The translations under genes were made by a program, and so were the position numbers. A stretch of 64,000 nucleotides of DNA from Sarcomyxa edulis (taxonomy: Eukaryota; Basidiomycota; Agaricomycetes; Agaricales; Mycenaceae): the NCBI GenBank assembly GCA_009761415.1, contig QUOL01000004.1, forward strand, positions 2,232,001 to 2,296,000, read 5' to 3'. How positions within the stretch are numbered: the first letter of the stretch is position 1; every line of letters begins with the position of its first letter. The notes under the pieces were generated by a model that was not told where the DNA came from, searched no databases, and saw only the letters and a program-made list of their open reading frames with translations. Positions 1 through 13,650 of the stretch are shown piece by piece.

Positions 1-2009
1 GGACGAGCTTCAAGACCGATGTTGCTACTTCTGGGAACAGAGGGTCGAGATGTTTGACGAGAATGGAGAGGAGCAATTGGTGCGGGTGCCGCGGGAGCTT
101 TCGCGCGCTTAACAATTCTGAGTCCTGGGACAGGAATAGGTGCTGGGATCACAGGTGGTGGCGGAACGAAAACCGGTGAAGGAAGAGTGGCATCGAGGTT
201 CGTTTCCAGGTTCGGGTTCGATGTGCTTGCCGTGCTAGCGAATGATGGTGATTGTGACGCGGGCATCTGTGGAATTATGGGACTTTTGACGGTGATTTCG
301 TTTTTCTGTGGAGTTGAAGGTTCAACGCTATGCTGAGGCGGAAGACTGGCACTGGGATCTGCAACGACTGGAGAAGCTGGGGGTATGCCAATTGGAGACG
401 ATGGTGCCTCGATAACAGGACTAGAGCCTGAAATCATGCTAAGTTCTCTTGATAAGTGCAAAGAAGAAATAAAATGCGTACTGAGGTCGTCCTCATCCTT
501 ATTCTTCTCCACCTTGAGTTTCTCGTCCTTCTCGTCCTTCTCCCCAGGCCGATTCACCATACTCCCGACCAAGAAATCCATCCTGTCTTCCTCTTCCTGC
601 AAATCGAAACTTCCATTCCCCAGATCATCTTCATCGTCCAATAAACTCCTACTCCCTCGAGACCGACTACTGAAGAACGAAATCTTGTCGTTCAACAGAT
701 CGAACGACCCGTCCTTCCCCAGGTCAGATATCTGGAACGAGGACGAGAGATCGACAGAGTCCCTCGCGTTGGCCCTTTCGCTCCTCTTCTTGCGGTCGAA
801 TGTGGGTGGTGCCAGGGTATCACTCTGTCGACGTTCTTCCAAAGTAGATACGGGGAGACTGTCACGTCCGCCGCCGTAGCTACTGCCGTAGCTACATGAT
901 ATCTTTGCGTTCAGTATATCGAAGGACTCCGACGAGTCCTTGAGTTTGAATGAACTCGATAGAGAGAGAGAAGCGGCATTGCTAGGAGATGAGAGTGGTT
1001 TGCTACGTGGGACTGTCGAGGGGGAGAGCAATGGTGTAGCAGTGGGAGGAGAGTGAACTTGAAGAGTCATGGATGATGGAAGTGGATGGGATTGAGATTC
1101 AGTGACGACATCGACGTTACATTGAACAGCGTGTGCTGGCTCGTCGGTATGGATTTGAGTAGCATCACTTTCGACCGGTGATGGTGAGACCGATATAATG
1201 ATTGCTGGTGTGGAAAGGGGACTCTGAACGTCAGGCTTGGGCTGTGATTCTGGGAATTCATCTTCCTCCTCGGCCAATTCTAACGCAGACGAAAAAGTCT
1301 GGCCTCCATCTGCACGCGCTACAATGGGTGAAGGTACTCCTCGAAGAATGTCTACCTGATGTGGCGAGTTGTTCAGAACGTGCGCGATAGAAATTGTCTC
1401 GTCCTCTTCGGGTTCTTCTTGCAAATCCTGTGACTCCTTCGTCGATTCAACTTCGGTTATGGTAGGAGGGGGCGCATCAAGACGTGTCTGAGCCTCACGC
1501 ATGAGGGGCTTGACCTTCTTACGCGCCACGGGAGTGAAGAAGACATCAGTGCGCGTGTGATCCAAAGGTAATTCGCCCAGTGGTGTACGAGGACTTGGCT
1601 GCTTCGCTATCATTTGCCTCGGACGCGGAGTATCTGAGGGTGTCTCATCGTTGTCACCGTACTCGTCGTCCGTCTCGTTCAAATTGAACCCAGCCGTTTC
1701 GTCATCTCCTGCTTCCGCATCCGCACTTTCTTCCTGGATTACTGTGACATCCCCCACATCAACTAATCTCCGTCGGAGGACAGGATTTGGGATAGGTTTC
1801 TGTGGGATTTTCTTGGAATAAGTACGGTTGAAAAAGGCGGTCAATGTAAGCTCGTTGTCGTTGAGATTGCCATGAAACCGGTTGACTGGGGTGTTCTCTT
1901 TGTCGGCGTCAGGAGAGAGAAGGTCTCTAGAAGGAGGACTAGCGTCTAGATCTGTGTTGAGTGGGTCGAAAAGATTGAGGATGCTGGGTCTGGGGCCGTG
2001 GGTAGACAT
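1..2009 (-). CDS. Large disordered protein, 3' end outside the window (partial)
   Basis: An open frame of about 669 codons runs from an ATG at 2009 to the left edge without a stop or visible intron. It begins MSTHGPRPSILNLFDPLN. The composition is rich in Ser, Pro, Asp and Glu, suggesting a mostly disordered protein with acidic stretches and many SP/TP sites. A short motif occurs twice: SSSF near residue 342 leads to ESFDILNAKIS, and SSSF near residue 413 leads to GSFDLLNDKIS; a weaker third trace is GNGSFDLQEEED. No catalytic domain is seen in the visible part, and a C-terminal domain may lie outside the window. I do not recognise the family. Divergent or regulatory partners cannot be judged because the gene is cut. 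Confidence 0.8.
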   Translation of the reverse strand, partial: MSTHGPRPSILNLFDPLNTDLDASPPSRDLLSPDADKENTPVNRFHGNLNDNELTLTAFFNRTYSKKIPQKPIPNPVLRRRLVDVGDVTVIQEESADAEAGDDETAGFNLNETDDEYGDNDETPSDTPRPRQMIAKQPSPRTPLGELPLDHTRTDVFFTPVARKKVKPLMREAQTRLDAPPPTITEVESTKESQDLQEEPEEDETISIAHVLNNSPHQVDILRGVPSPIVARADGGQTFSSALELAEEEDEFPESQPKPDVQSPLSTPAIIISVSPSPVESDATQIHTDEPAHAVQCNVDVVTESQSHPLPSSMTLQVHSPPTATPLLSPSTVPRSKPLSSPSNAASLSLSSSFKLKDSSESFDILNAKISCSYGSSYGGGRDSLPVSTLEERRQSDTLAPPTFDRKKRSERANARDSVDLSSSFQISDLGKDGSFDLLNDKISFFSSRSRGSRSLLDDEDDLGNGSFDLQEEEDRMDFLVGSMVNRPGEKDEKDEKLKVEKNKDEDDLSTHFISSLHLSRELSMISGSSPVIEAPSSPIGIPPASPVVADPSASLPPQHSVEPSTPQKNEITVKSPIIPQMPASQSPSFASTASTSNPNLETNLDATLPSPVFVPPPPVIPAPIPVPGLRIVKRAKAPAAPAPIAPLHSRQTSRPSVPRSSNIGLEAR

Positions 2010-2162
2010 GACAGAAAGAAAGTGAGAGTGAGTCTGGCGGTTGTGACCTCCAGTGACAAGTTCAAGTTTAAAGTTGAGCCACAGCATGTGACCGCGTAAC
2101 CCGAAACATGCTCAGGATTCAAAGGAAGACATGTATATACATGGATTTATACGACGGGCAGA

Positions 2163-4027
2163 TCAGGAAAGCCTTTGGGTAACAATAGCATGCAAATGTC
2201 TTCCTCGGTACAGAGGCATGAAATAATCACGGAATTTCATGTCCTCGATGCTGTATACTGTCTCATGAGTATACGGATGAACAGCATGAACAAAAACCCC
2301 ACGTAGTCTGATGGAGATCAAGCGGTACTTTTCGAAATACGTTCGCGAGAATAAGATACAGCTCGCACCATGCAAGACTTGATCGCAAGGCAAACTTAGC
2401 AGCGAGGCGACGGATACAATCACTACTCACTTCATTCCAATGCATTTACGTGGTCCTCTGGAGAACGGGACGAAGTATTTGAGGTTATTCCGAGCGTTCC
2501 CGTCAAGCCAGCGTGAAGGATCAAACTCGTGAGGATGATGGAAAATATCGGGATTGAGATGAACGAAGGTCTGACCCATTGACACGGTTACCTTCGAGGA
2601 GGTGAGAAGGACAAGACGGTTGAATGGATACGTACGTACCTGTGGCGGGACTTCGATGTTCGCGATGAGTATTCCTTCAGGACCAACAACTCTACGAAGG
2701 GGGCTGACGACACCGTTGGCAACGCGAAGCGCTTCCCGAATGACAGCAGTCTGAGAAACAAAATGAAACCTCGGCATAAACAAAAGACAAGATGCTCACC
2801 AGGTAGGGTAACTTCTCAGCGTTTTCGTATGCTATGATGGTGTCTTTATCGGGCCATGCAGACTCTAGTTCGGTCATAAGCCTGCGACGTATAACAGGGT
2901 CTCTGAGGATGAAGAAGGTGGCGACCGTGCAGGCGTTGCCCGTTGTGTCACCTCCTGCAGCGATAAGAGCACATGCTTCCTCAAGAAGAGACTTCCGCGA
3001 TGGTACATTGAAAATCTCCTTTGACGGTTGGATCCTGAGGAGGTGATGGTATATGGTCTCGTTTTCTAGCTGATCCAGGACAGTAACGTTAGCAAGAAGC
3101 TCGTCAATCTGATCTGAGAGCTTCTGCATGACAACAGCGAAGTCAGAGTCCGCGAAAAACATTGGAAGATAATTGAGAACATGAAAGACAAAAGGGAAAT
3201 GTCTGAATATCCAGCAAAGTGGCTGTTCAGTATCCATGGCAAGGAGGAATGGGTGACGAAACCCGGGGGCGTCGAGAGCGCCGTAGCACTGAGCAAAACA
3301 ATATGTAGTGATGATGTCCAGCGATACGCAACGAAATGCCAGATGAAGATCAACATGAGTTTTATCGTGCTCGAAGGATAAAAGTCGAGTAATTAGATTA
3401 TTAACCTTCAAACGGTGTTAGTATTCTTAAGATTGCATAGGATATAGGGTAATTACATTTTCTTGGATCACTGCCTCCAATCTGCGGATTGCACGGCGCG
3501 AGAACAAAGGACGAAGGACCTCCCGTCTAGTTCTAGCATCGCGAGGATCTGTGTAGCCGAAAGACGACTCGTCTTCGTGAAAACACTTGTAAAATTCAGG
3601 ATCCTTGGTGAGTTTGGAATCGATCGCGTAGATATCTTCGTATGCCTGCAGATCGTTGAAATGTAGCTGCGCATCGCGATCAGATATAGCTTTCTACAGA
3701 CCAGGTTGGGTACCAACCTCGTTTGGGCCCACTCTGACGACCGGACCTATTTGGAGGATGGCTGGTGAGTAGCGATGATGCTTTATATAGACGAATTCGA
3801 AGACGATGCACACCATATCTTTTGTGCAACTCCTCCAGATGCTCCACCCATCCGCCATCTTTGATGATATCGTAGTACGTGGCATAATACGTGGTCAGTG
3901 CAGCCAACATGGGGCCTGGGATATGCCTCAATCGACGAGAAAATAATCTTTTCCAGACTAGGGAGGCCACATGAACGAGACTTGCAAAGATCAAGAATGT
4001 CGTACAATAGAAGAGCGATGGAGACAT
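2163..4027 (-). CDS. Cytochrome P450 monooxygenase
   Basis: Haem-thiolate monooxygenase, probably ER-anchored. The ATG at 4027 opens an N-terminal membrane helix (FYCTTFLIFASLVHVASLVW) followed by a proline hinge (HIPGP). Spliced exons give the I-helix AGGDTT, the K-helix EALR (ExxR), FDPSRW and the haem loop FSRGPRKCIG with its Cys ligand. I find introns after KRYG, after VGPNE, after IQEN, after LPYL, after EVPPQ, inside the haem-loop codon (CIGM|N) and near the 3' end after LHQT. The last one joins LHQTT to IEDMKFRDYF, which removes an apparent frameshift. The order resembles fungal benzoate-4-hydroxylase-like P450s, but the substrate cannot be predicted. The gene is divergent from the F-box-like gene starting at 4470. 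Confidence 0.9.
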
Positions 4028-4382
4028 GATCACTGGACAGTGAGGGCGAGAAATGACACTCTGGTAGCAGACGACAGATCAGGTAACGATAGTTCCAGGG
4101 CGAGAAGTCCGAGGATATCGACATTTTTAGAATATGTATTCCATGAATACCACGATAAACAGTGTTCTGCCGAAATTGTACAAGACACTGGCCTGCGTTT
4201 CTGGATATACCTCCCAATCTATGAGCCTGGACGATGGGCATCAAGGTGGGTGAATCCAAGGTAAATTGTGACTGTAGATGAGAAGAATTCGAGCGAAAGA
4301 AAGACCAAAATGAGCTCGATTGGTTCAGTTTGTGCTATGTTTTGCAAGAGGCTGTGGCTGTGGCACCTCGGACTCGTCTGCT

Positions 4383-4415
4383 ATCGATTATCGATGAGCG
4401 CCAATCGATATCGAT
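4383..4415. promoter_or_regulatory. Cluster of four ATCGAT palindromes
   Basis: Four ATCGAT hexamers lie at 4383, 4390, 4404 and 4410, arranged as two close pairs in 33 bp. They sit between the P450 start (4027, minus) and the F-box-like gene start (4470, plus). The clustering is seen directly. A role as a shared regulatory site is inference. Confidence 0.35.
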
Positions 4416-4469
4416 GAACCCACAATCCGTTTTGAATCTATCACTGTCAACGCGCACTTTGAAGACGAT

Positions 4470-6067
4470 ATGAAGCTTGAACTTGGTGCAGCTAAAAAGC
4501 TCGAAATGACTTTTCGTGATCAGGTCTATGCAGATTTTCAGCTCCTTGCAACACCGAATGTGGTGAGATCGTTCACTTGTCTAGCCCCAAATTCTATTCA
4601 GATCGATACTAGGATATCTCCAAGTATGCTGTCCTTTTTGACAAGATGGAAGATTTCGATATCAGCCCGGATGTGATTCGTGTATGTCATGTACCGAAAA
4701 ATTTCTCATGAACAATTTGCTAACCAAATGTTACCGGGCTAGAAATCGCACTTGCATAAATGCATGGAGGATGTCATCCCACTTATACCCGCCGAGAGCG
4801 AGTTTCATCTCAAGGCTAGAGCTCAAGGATTGCTCGAGAAATGGGTGGCACTCCTCAATGTTCCGGTCATTCCTTTCGATGGTCAGACGAAGCCTCTTCC
4901 GTTCGAGGTTCTCCGGTCAATCATGGCGTGCAATATCGAGTATTCTCAGGCCCGAATCGTTACTCGTAATCGTGACCTTCAGTATGACAACTGGAGGAAA
5001 GAGATTGACGATATTCTTGCTTGTCTGTTTGTTGCAAAGGCTTGGAGCCTCGCCGCCAAGGATATCCTCTACAGAGGAAAGATTTATCTGCGTCAGTCTA
5101 TCATATCTATCTACTTATTGGTATGTTTGCCTCACTGATGAGATTCGTTATAGAGACTCTGGACGACGTGACACTATTCCATCGCACCGTACAAGAAGAT
5201 TCAGAAGTGCCTTGTACCGTTCGACACCTTCACTTTGTCAATCTTGACCAAGATAGCAACCGATACCAGTTCCGAAAGATTGCGTCCTCCATAGTCACAC
5301 AGTGCACTCACATCAAGATCCTGGAGGCCGAGGCCGATTCTCTCTCCTTTTCTTCTGTTACTGAACTCCCTGTACTATGGAACTTGCGACAGTTCAGGGC
5401 AGACTACCAAGGGCTAGACGATATTGCTCCCCTGCTTTCACGTAGCCCCAATCTGGAGACGCTAGAGGCTCGGCACCTTTACGACCCTCTTTACAATCCC
5501 GATTTCTCTACAATCGATAATTTTCCTAGGCCAACCTTCCGTCTCCGCCGATTGCGATTATGCCAATGTAGCATCAATATGGCTCAGTACCGCTGGCTAC
5601 TATCAAGCTCGAACAGCATAGAATCGCTGGAAATGGAGGGGATCGCTGGTGCCGTGGCAGATGTCATACACGACTCTGTTTGTTCTCTATATCTTGAATC
5701 TCACCCCGGGGACTCCAGAACCGATAGTAGGAGAATGACTGAAATTCTTCCATCCTTCAGGAACTTAACGTCTCTGCGTATCGGAGGGGCCGACCTACCC
5801 TGGGATTCGGTCTTTGACAGCATTGCAGCACCGCTCAGGTCTATCACAATGCCATACTCCAAGGGAGCCATCTGTCTCCGTTCGAAGCTGACGAATCCTT
5901 TGTGGCTCCCCAAGCTAGAATCGGTCACAATGTATCATTATCTCAATTGCGGCGAAGTCGATCGTTCCTCCAACGATCAAAGGTACTTGGAGAGTGCTTG
6001 CGAAAATCGATGTGTCGAATTAAAATGGATTACTTTACGCCGTGGCGATTGGTCTGAGACAGAGTAA
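4470..6067 (+). CDS. F-box-like / leucine-rich protein, lone copy
   Basis: Four exons give a 474-aa protein: 4470-4562, 4613-4681, 4743-5091 and 5154-6067. All phases agree. Exon 3 has an F-box-like segment, KPLPFEVLRSIM ... LACLFVAKAW ... AAKDILYRGKI, comparable to the usual LP.EIL ... VCK.W ... LYR pattern of fungal F-box proteins. Exon 4 (from DDVTLFHRTVQED) holds loosely repeated leucine-rich strands such as LRRLRLCQCSI and LTSLRIGGADLPWDS. It is a clear paralogue of the minus-strand genes at 31372-33028 and 39579-41229, with the same intron positions. F-box proteins usually recruit substrates to SCF ubiquitin ligases; that role here is inferred. It is the most diverged of the three copies. 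Confidence 0.8.
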
Positions 6068-6170
6068 GTTCCCTGTGTCATATCCTTGATTGGCTTGGAA
6101 ATTCACCAAATCAACATCACAGCTATCGTTACATGTGGTCATACAAAGATTACGAGTAAACTGGATGGAA

Positions 6171-8924
6171 TCATACCCCTTTGATACCCAACTCATCTGC
6201 TATGATAACTGCAGCCTTTTCTCCGATCCCCAATGCTGTGTTATACGTATTCTGACCCAATGTATCAATTGACGTTCAACCAAGAAAATACTCCAAGACT
6301 CACGGCCCCGACATTCCCAGGCGCAATTGACATATCTGCGACCTTGAGGCCTTGCACGCCATAAACATTGAGTTGGGAGTCAACAACGCCTCCCTTTTCT
6401 CGAGATGTCATCGCGCAGGTTCCAAGCTATAGCAATGTATGTCAATGAGATGCCCATGGGGTAGGCCAGCCATCACAGTATTATGAAACGCACCGAATGC
6501 CAACTAGTTGCGACTAGACATTTGGATGAGATATGACCTTTAAGGGTGATAACGCGGAGCTATAATCCACATACTGATTTTTCGGTGATATGTGTCAATC
6601 GCCTCGTCATCTTCTGACGAGTAGACGATATCCGGTGCTGAGATAGGAACAGGGCCAGTAGTCTCTGCACATATTGCATCACTCCCTTCAGGAAACTCAG
6701 GATTTTCCGATCGAAGCTCCCCTCTATAGAGTGGCATACGGCGAGCCAGTTCGCGTGCCTTCTTATAGCCCCATCGTAAGACGGCCAGATCTCCGGCGCT
6801 AGACATCGTAATGGGAGTTATTAGAGAGGAAACATAGTCTAGAGCAAGGAGAAATACTCACTCGTTGAGGAAGCCAGGTTCAAAGTCTAGGGGCGCACGA
6901 GCGTCATGCCCCGAAGTTATATGTAAACGACCTGTTGATGCCGGATGCTCCTAAAGTATCAAGTCAGTGGGTGCGATCCGACGGAAGGGGTATCACCGCA
7001 ACTGTGTAATACAAAATGGTATAATATTTTCGAAGGGGACGGTCGGAATGCCCGCTCAGAACCCTGATAGAGGAGTGTCACGGTCAGTCTTCTTAATTTC
7101 TCAAATGACCGCCGTTCCTTACCCAGCAATTGTAGCAATGAAAATGACAGGTCTTTGTGGATTCGCATAGTGTTCCGCCCATCGCGACGAAAAATCTGGT
7201 CCGATGTCCTGCAAGTCTTTCTCCGTAGGGCGCATCTTTATACCTGCATCTACACCGCTGGAGGAGACAGGTTGGAGTAGGGTGGTTTGCATCGTACAAA
7301 ATCACCTAACTTGTGCGCTATCAACCCAGTCCCTTTTTCCTTCCACAGGGCAATATGCTCTAGAGTTAATGAGGAAGAAAGGTCAGAAGGAGAGACAGAT
7401 TCAGGCCCTGACACTCACTATCAAGCTCTTCGCTTTCTTCACCAGAAAAAATTACATCGAGACTGTTAGCATCTTCGCCTGCGAGAAAGGGAACAAATGC
7501 CACATTGTGATCTGTTTCGACGGTGCGCGTAAGTAAAATAGCTTGACCATGAGAGGAAATTGCACCTTTTACTGACCGTTGTAATTCTCTCCTACTCCAG
7601 GGAGGTCAACGAGCTCTGGAACATCGTTCTTCCGTAGGATTTCTTTGGCGCCAATCCCGGACCGTTCCAGAATAGCAGGAGAGCCAAATGCACCAGCAGA
7701 GAGAACAACAAGTCGCGAAGCATATGCAAACAAAGACTTGGGACTACTTTCCGAGGGAGGGACAGAATCATCGATGTATTCTACTCCTACGGCGCGGGTC
7801 CCACTGTTAACACAATTCAGCCTACATACAGCATGGGCTGTGAGAAAGAGAATCTTACTCGAAGATCACGCGGACTACGCGAGTTCCAGTGAAGATATGC
7901 AAATTCTTGTCATTCTCGAGGTTGTAGATATAATGATGGGGCACATCCGAGCGTGTCCCGGAGTCCGCGTCAATATACCTATCAAGGATGTCGGACTCAA
8001 GAGACAGCGGGAGAAATATATTAGCATCTCACTTCGACCACCGCTGGCAGACGTGAAACTTAGTATCGAACGAGTTTGAAGGGTGAGATGAATACATACA
8101 CCATATTGATTGCACGAGTACATGTCGTTCGGATCATCAGTGTAGCTGCGATCCTTATCGTACTGAGCAGCGACGTCTAGGAACTGTTTGCCGACGTTCG
8201 TGAAAGCACCTCCAGGCGATACCTTGATAGGACCGGAATACCCGTGAGTAGGCTGGTTCAGTTGGACTTGGTAAGTCTCGGCCTACAATCGTGTAAGAAA
8301 AGCAGTGATGAAATCAGACGAAAGGGGTGGTGTACCTTTTGTAACAGAGGGATCAAGTCCTTTGATCCCCATCCAGGATTTCCGTAGATTGTCTCCCAAT
8401 CATCGTAGTCCACTGCAGAAGCACGGGTGTACATGGCGACTGGAACATGTGAATAGTGAACATAAATTTGCCAGACAAGTTCTGATGATAACCTACAATT
8501 CAAAGAGGAACCTCCACCTACGCAGCGACCCGAAGAAACAATGGGAGTACGGCCTCCCAAAGAAGGGCTTGGTTTTCCGGGGTAGAAAGCCAAAGTCTTG
8601 CTCGTTGGAGTAAGATGACTGGAATACCGGGCGGGCTGGCGATATTCTTCCAAGCCACGCGTATGTGGACCCATTTCCAAGATGAGAATCTTGTGCGTCA
8701 TGGCGTCAGGTATATCTCTGAAGGTAAGAGAGCAAAACACAGTACCATACCTTTAGCGAAGGATCGGCCCCAGCAAGTCGCCCTGCAACTACGCACGCAG
8801 TAGCTCCACCTAGTGTATATTGTAGGGACGTTAATCAGGAAAGCATACGTTCAAGAGGCTTATACTCACCTCCAGCGAAGACTATGTCGTAGGTTGTGGT
8901 ATGTGTACTCTGATCGAGCGACAT
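6171..8924 (-). CDS. Alcohol oxidase (methanol oxidase-type GMC oxidoreductase)
   Basis: FAD-dependent oxidase of the glucose-methanol-choline family, closest in pattern to fungal alcohol (methanol) oxidases, which turn primary alcohols into aldehydes and H2O2. The ATG at 8924 gives MSLDQSTHTTTYDIVFAGGG, the FAD dinucleotide fold. Then come SGRCVGGGSSLN, FMYTRASAVDYDDWE, a GMC signature-like region (AGAFGSPAILERSGIG), WHSLGTCAM with the catalytic His, and PGNVGANTYNTALGIG with its Asn. The gene is very intron-dense. Two microexons are needed: 8033-8043 (11 nt, completing YGRWSK) and 6494-6513 (20 nt, carrying the WH). The C-terminus ends LGIKGV, so no SKL-type peroxisomal signal, and no signal peptide is evident. 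It is divergent from the aldo/keto reductase at 9959. Confidence 0.87.
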
Positions 8925-9958
8925 GGTGTCAGAGGGGAAGGGACAAATATTCGGTTATCAATTTATGAAGGACTCGAGAAAGATTCTTTGCACACGGACA
9001 ATCTCGCTAAGAATAGCAAAAGATTCTGAGCTTCGCACCGATGAGAGGAGGTGTCAGTCATAAGATTGCGAATGAAAAGACAATACGGCTACCGTGTCAA
9101 CCTCAATCATTGACTCTACTCGCTCACGGTATGGATATCACACTGAGGCCACCCAATTTCGGAGTTTGAGATTGAACTCATGACTAGATATAAGTGATAT
9201 CGAAGGACTATGGCATCATTGAGAGATTGAGTTTGCCGCTCCAACTGCGCGGGCTCCTTCCCCACAGAAATAGAAGTACTTATCTCGAGTCATAAGGTTT
9301 CGTTGTACACTGAGAACCATATGAGAAGAAAGGTCGTTGAACAATTCTACAACAACGCTCGTGATGAGCATGTAGCACAGTGAGAACAAGTAGTTTACGC
9401 ACCAGTTAATTCAAATGTTCATCGCAGAATCTATGGCCGGTCAATGGCCGGTCTGGATGTACAGAATAAGAAAACAAAAATGAAGACCTCGTGACAGATC
9501 AAATCAGGGATGACGCGATACTAGGCATTCTTACGACCGACTAGACAGAGAGATGTTGAAAAGTGCTACGGAGGCCTGATGAAGAGTGGCCGCGTTCTCC
9601 CAACGTTGAACAGGTGAACAAGTTGCAATCGATCGATCTCGGAGACGGACGTCGCGACGCAGAGGACGCTGGCCAACAAGTACAAATGCTCACTGAGAAT
9701 CTCGAGTTTCTTGTTGGTTACTACCGTCACGGTGGCCTGCCCGAGATTGCCATACCAAAGTTAACTGAACGCGTACGTCTAGTCTGGGTCCACGATAGAA
9801 GTGGCCTCACTATCACGCTATGGCTTTGAATAATCGTGCCGGAACGACGCGTGTTTCGTGGTGCGTGAGTACGATCATTGATAATCGAGAATCACTAATA
9901 CTCACGCCGTAGAACATCCCTCTTATTGCAACACACTCAATCAGTCAGCCACCGAAAT
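8925..9958. other. Shared upstream region of alcohol oxidase and aldo/keto reductase
   Basis: About 1 kb separates the two divergent starts. A direct repeat ATGGCCGGTC occurs twice near 9432-9453. An 88-codon open frame at 9563-9829 has no recognisable domain and I do not support it as a gene. Confidence 0.5.
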
Positions 9959-11405
<1,447 letters not shown>

Positions 11406-11672
11406 AGTGTAAACATATATGTATCTGAATATAGGTATTGACGGTCAGCATTCAATTTCTTTCATAGCCCCGTCGTAAGACTGTCGGATCTTCGGAAGTG
11501 GATAGGGTACACTTGAGGAGCTTGAATGATCCCACGTACAAGTTCGGGATCCAATACTTCGAGATCCAAGAGGGCTCAGTCAAATGAATCACAATCTATT
11601 AAATGCAATGGTATAATCTTGCTGAATGAGTTTTACAAAAGTATATCCTGAATGCCCCCTTCTCCTTCTAGT

Positions 11673-12171
11673 TCAGCGCGTAGAGGGACAGATTTCGAAG
11701 ATTTTTGAACGACGTAACGCGTGTCTCATCTGGAAATTGCTCCCAGGCGATGAATGACAGATCCTGGATACCAGGTTCGCGATGCAAGTACTCGACCGTA
11801 GGTTTCTGTGCAAACGACTCTGGTCTAAAATTCCAATGTCGCGAGGGCGTGACAACATGTCAAGGCATTGATGAGCTCTTCGATATACTCCTTCCCATAT
11901 TCAAAATTGGCCTTGAGAATGAGACTGTGTACAGCGGGAAGAATAGTGCAATAAGGTGATCGGGCGAGTACTAGAAACGCGTTCACGTTATCTCTGGGAC
12001 GACGGCGCGAGCGATAACGATGAAGACTCAGTCCATGGAATAGATGCTATCGAGCGATGGGAACCCAGTCACGACATACAAGAGAGCTGGAATAGAGAGA
12101 GCGACAATCATCGTATCGTGTAAGAAGTCCAGTATCATTTGGATTAGTTCGGAGGGAATGGCGGCAAGCAT
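11673..12171 (-). pseudogene. Truncated F-box gene relic
   Basis: The minus strand starts MLAAIPSELIQMILDFLHD, nearly the same as the start of the F-box gene at 37928. It then shows a frameshift right after FLHD, a stop where the intact copy has ARYHLF (CGATAG), a further stop after the ALATLEF segment, and a short deletion around WIANLLPG. Similarity stops near 11673 after a segment matching LRNLSLYAL, so the 3' half of the gene is missing. It is the F-box member of the inverted duplication described separately. Confidence 0.88.
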
Positions 12172-13650
12172 GATAGAGAACCTGAAGATGGAAACGTATC
12201 TTGTGTTACATTGGTCGAGAAGTATTTGTTGTTGCCAAGGTCGGACACAACGCGATGCATGCGCAGTGGTATCACCGATATACCATGATGGCGAGAGGAA
12301 GGCAAGAGGAAGGCTGTGCCAAATTGAGCTGGAGCAACTCGGCGCAGCTCTCTCAGATTTATTTTGAGAGTCCGACGGTTGTCCCGATCACTGACCGACA
12401 CCATGACTCTGTAACAATTGCAACGAACCTCTCAATGTCTTCGATATCGATGTCTTGTGGACGCTTAGCGCTTCGTAGTACCAGAACACATCCACGTTGA
12501 TGTAAAATACCGAAATCCAAGGTCCTTCCCACTTTTGATGCCACTCGGTGACCGATACTAAACAAACACCGGCCGGTAAGCAGTCTGTGCTGTGGTTTAT
12601 CCCACATCGACTTACTAACATCAAATCCTGACGAAAATGTGGTCCTGTTTTCTTCTTGGAAGTGATGCCTCTGCTTTAGGTACTTCCGCGTTGTGATGAA
12701 CCCGAGTCACTGCGTTTCGGCTCACTTTGCAACGTCTCCGGATTAGCTTAGTCTGAAGACGGTTGAATATACTGGACGGACGGCTCCTGAGACTATCGGC
12801 CTTCCTCCAAAATTACTTTGTGCTAATCGTGGCGGAACAACACCGGTGGAGACTCGAGAGTACGACGTCGCACTGACTGCGCAGTTTCTCGAATCACTGG
12901 ACAACATTGATCGGAGAAGCTTGTATCTCCTTTGTGTATAGGTCAAAGAGATGTGGTAAAGCCATCAGTAACGAGCAAATGCTGACAATTCTAATCTAGT
13001 GCCCAGCTAGACACTTTCTGGGAAGCTCGATGACGCATACCCACAGCCACTTACCATTGTCTTGAAACAGAACCAGTCTCATAGTCATACTCTTCTTACA
13101 GTAAAGGTTCGTCTAAGTACTCTGTCAATTGACTATAGCAGCTCACCGTGTAAGGTTCTAGAAACATTGTCCTGAAGTCCAGATCGTACGGTCGACTCGA
13201 TGCCCTTACAACTTTCTCCTCGTCAACTACAATTACAGGTATTCTCTTCAGAAGGGCTGTTTCGAACTATACACCTATTTAGTACGTGTGGAGCAATTTC
13301 AATTCAACTTGTGCATGTTTTATTTGTTTACAAGTGGGCACGGCAAATTGATGCGATGGGGAGGACGACGTCGACTGACTGCGGAACTAAGCAGTCACCA
13401 TCGGAGACGGGCAAGCCCATGACTCAGCATATCCTCCTTCTAGCTCGTATAGGAACAGTATAAAAGGTTCCTTTCGATGCCTCCATCCCTCATTCTCAAG
13501 GCTCTGCGCTGGTAAGACTCCAAACATACTGTGTTCTGCTTCTTCGACTTAATGATATTATTATTATTTTAGGTCGTCAAAGTCTCGTTCTCTGTCTCGA
13601 TTGTGTTATCTCTTTCCACGAATCTCGCGAATCCAAAGAATCTTGCGATA
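12172..13650. other. Spacer between F-box relic and secreted gene
   Basis: No intact gene is seen. Short blocks align with the reverse complement of 36435-37927, so the spacer was duplicated with its flanks. Small open frames here are interrupted relative to the other copy, so coding potential is not supported. Confidence 0.5.

Noticed and set aside
385..879. 164-codon plus-strand frame
   Set aside because: Serine-rich antisense shadow of the long minus-strand disordered ORF covering 1-2009.
2163..2423. Apparent frameshift in the last part of the P450
   Set aside because: A 50-bp intron with GT and AG (gtgggg...tatacag) joins LHQTT to IEDMKFRDYF and restores the frame.
9563..9829. 88-codon frame in the alcohol oxidase / aldo-keto reductase spacer
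   Set aside because: No domain, no paralogue, no splice partners; probably chance.
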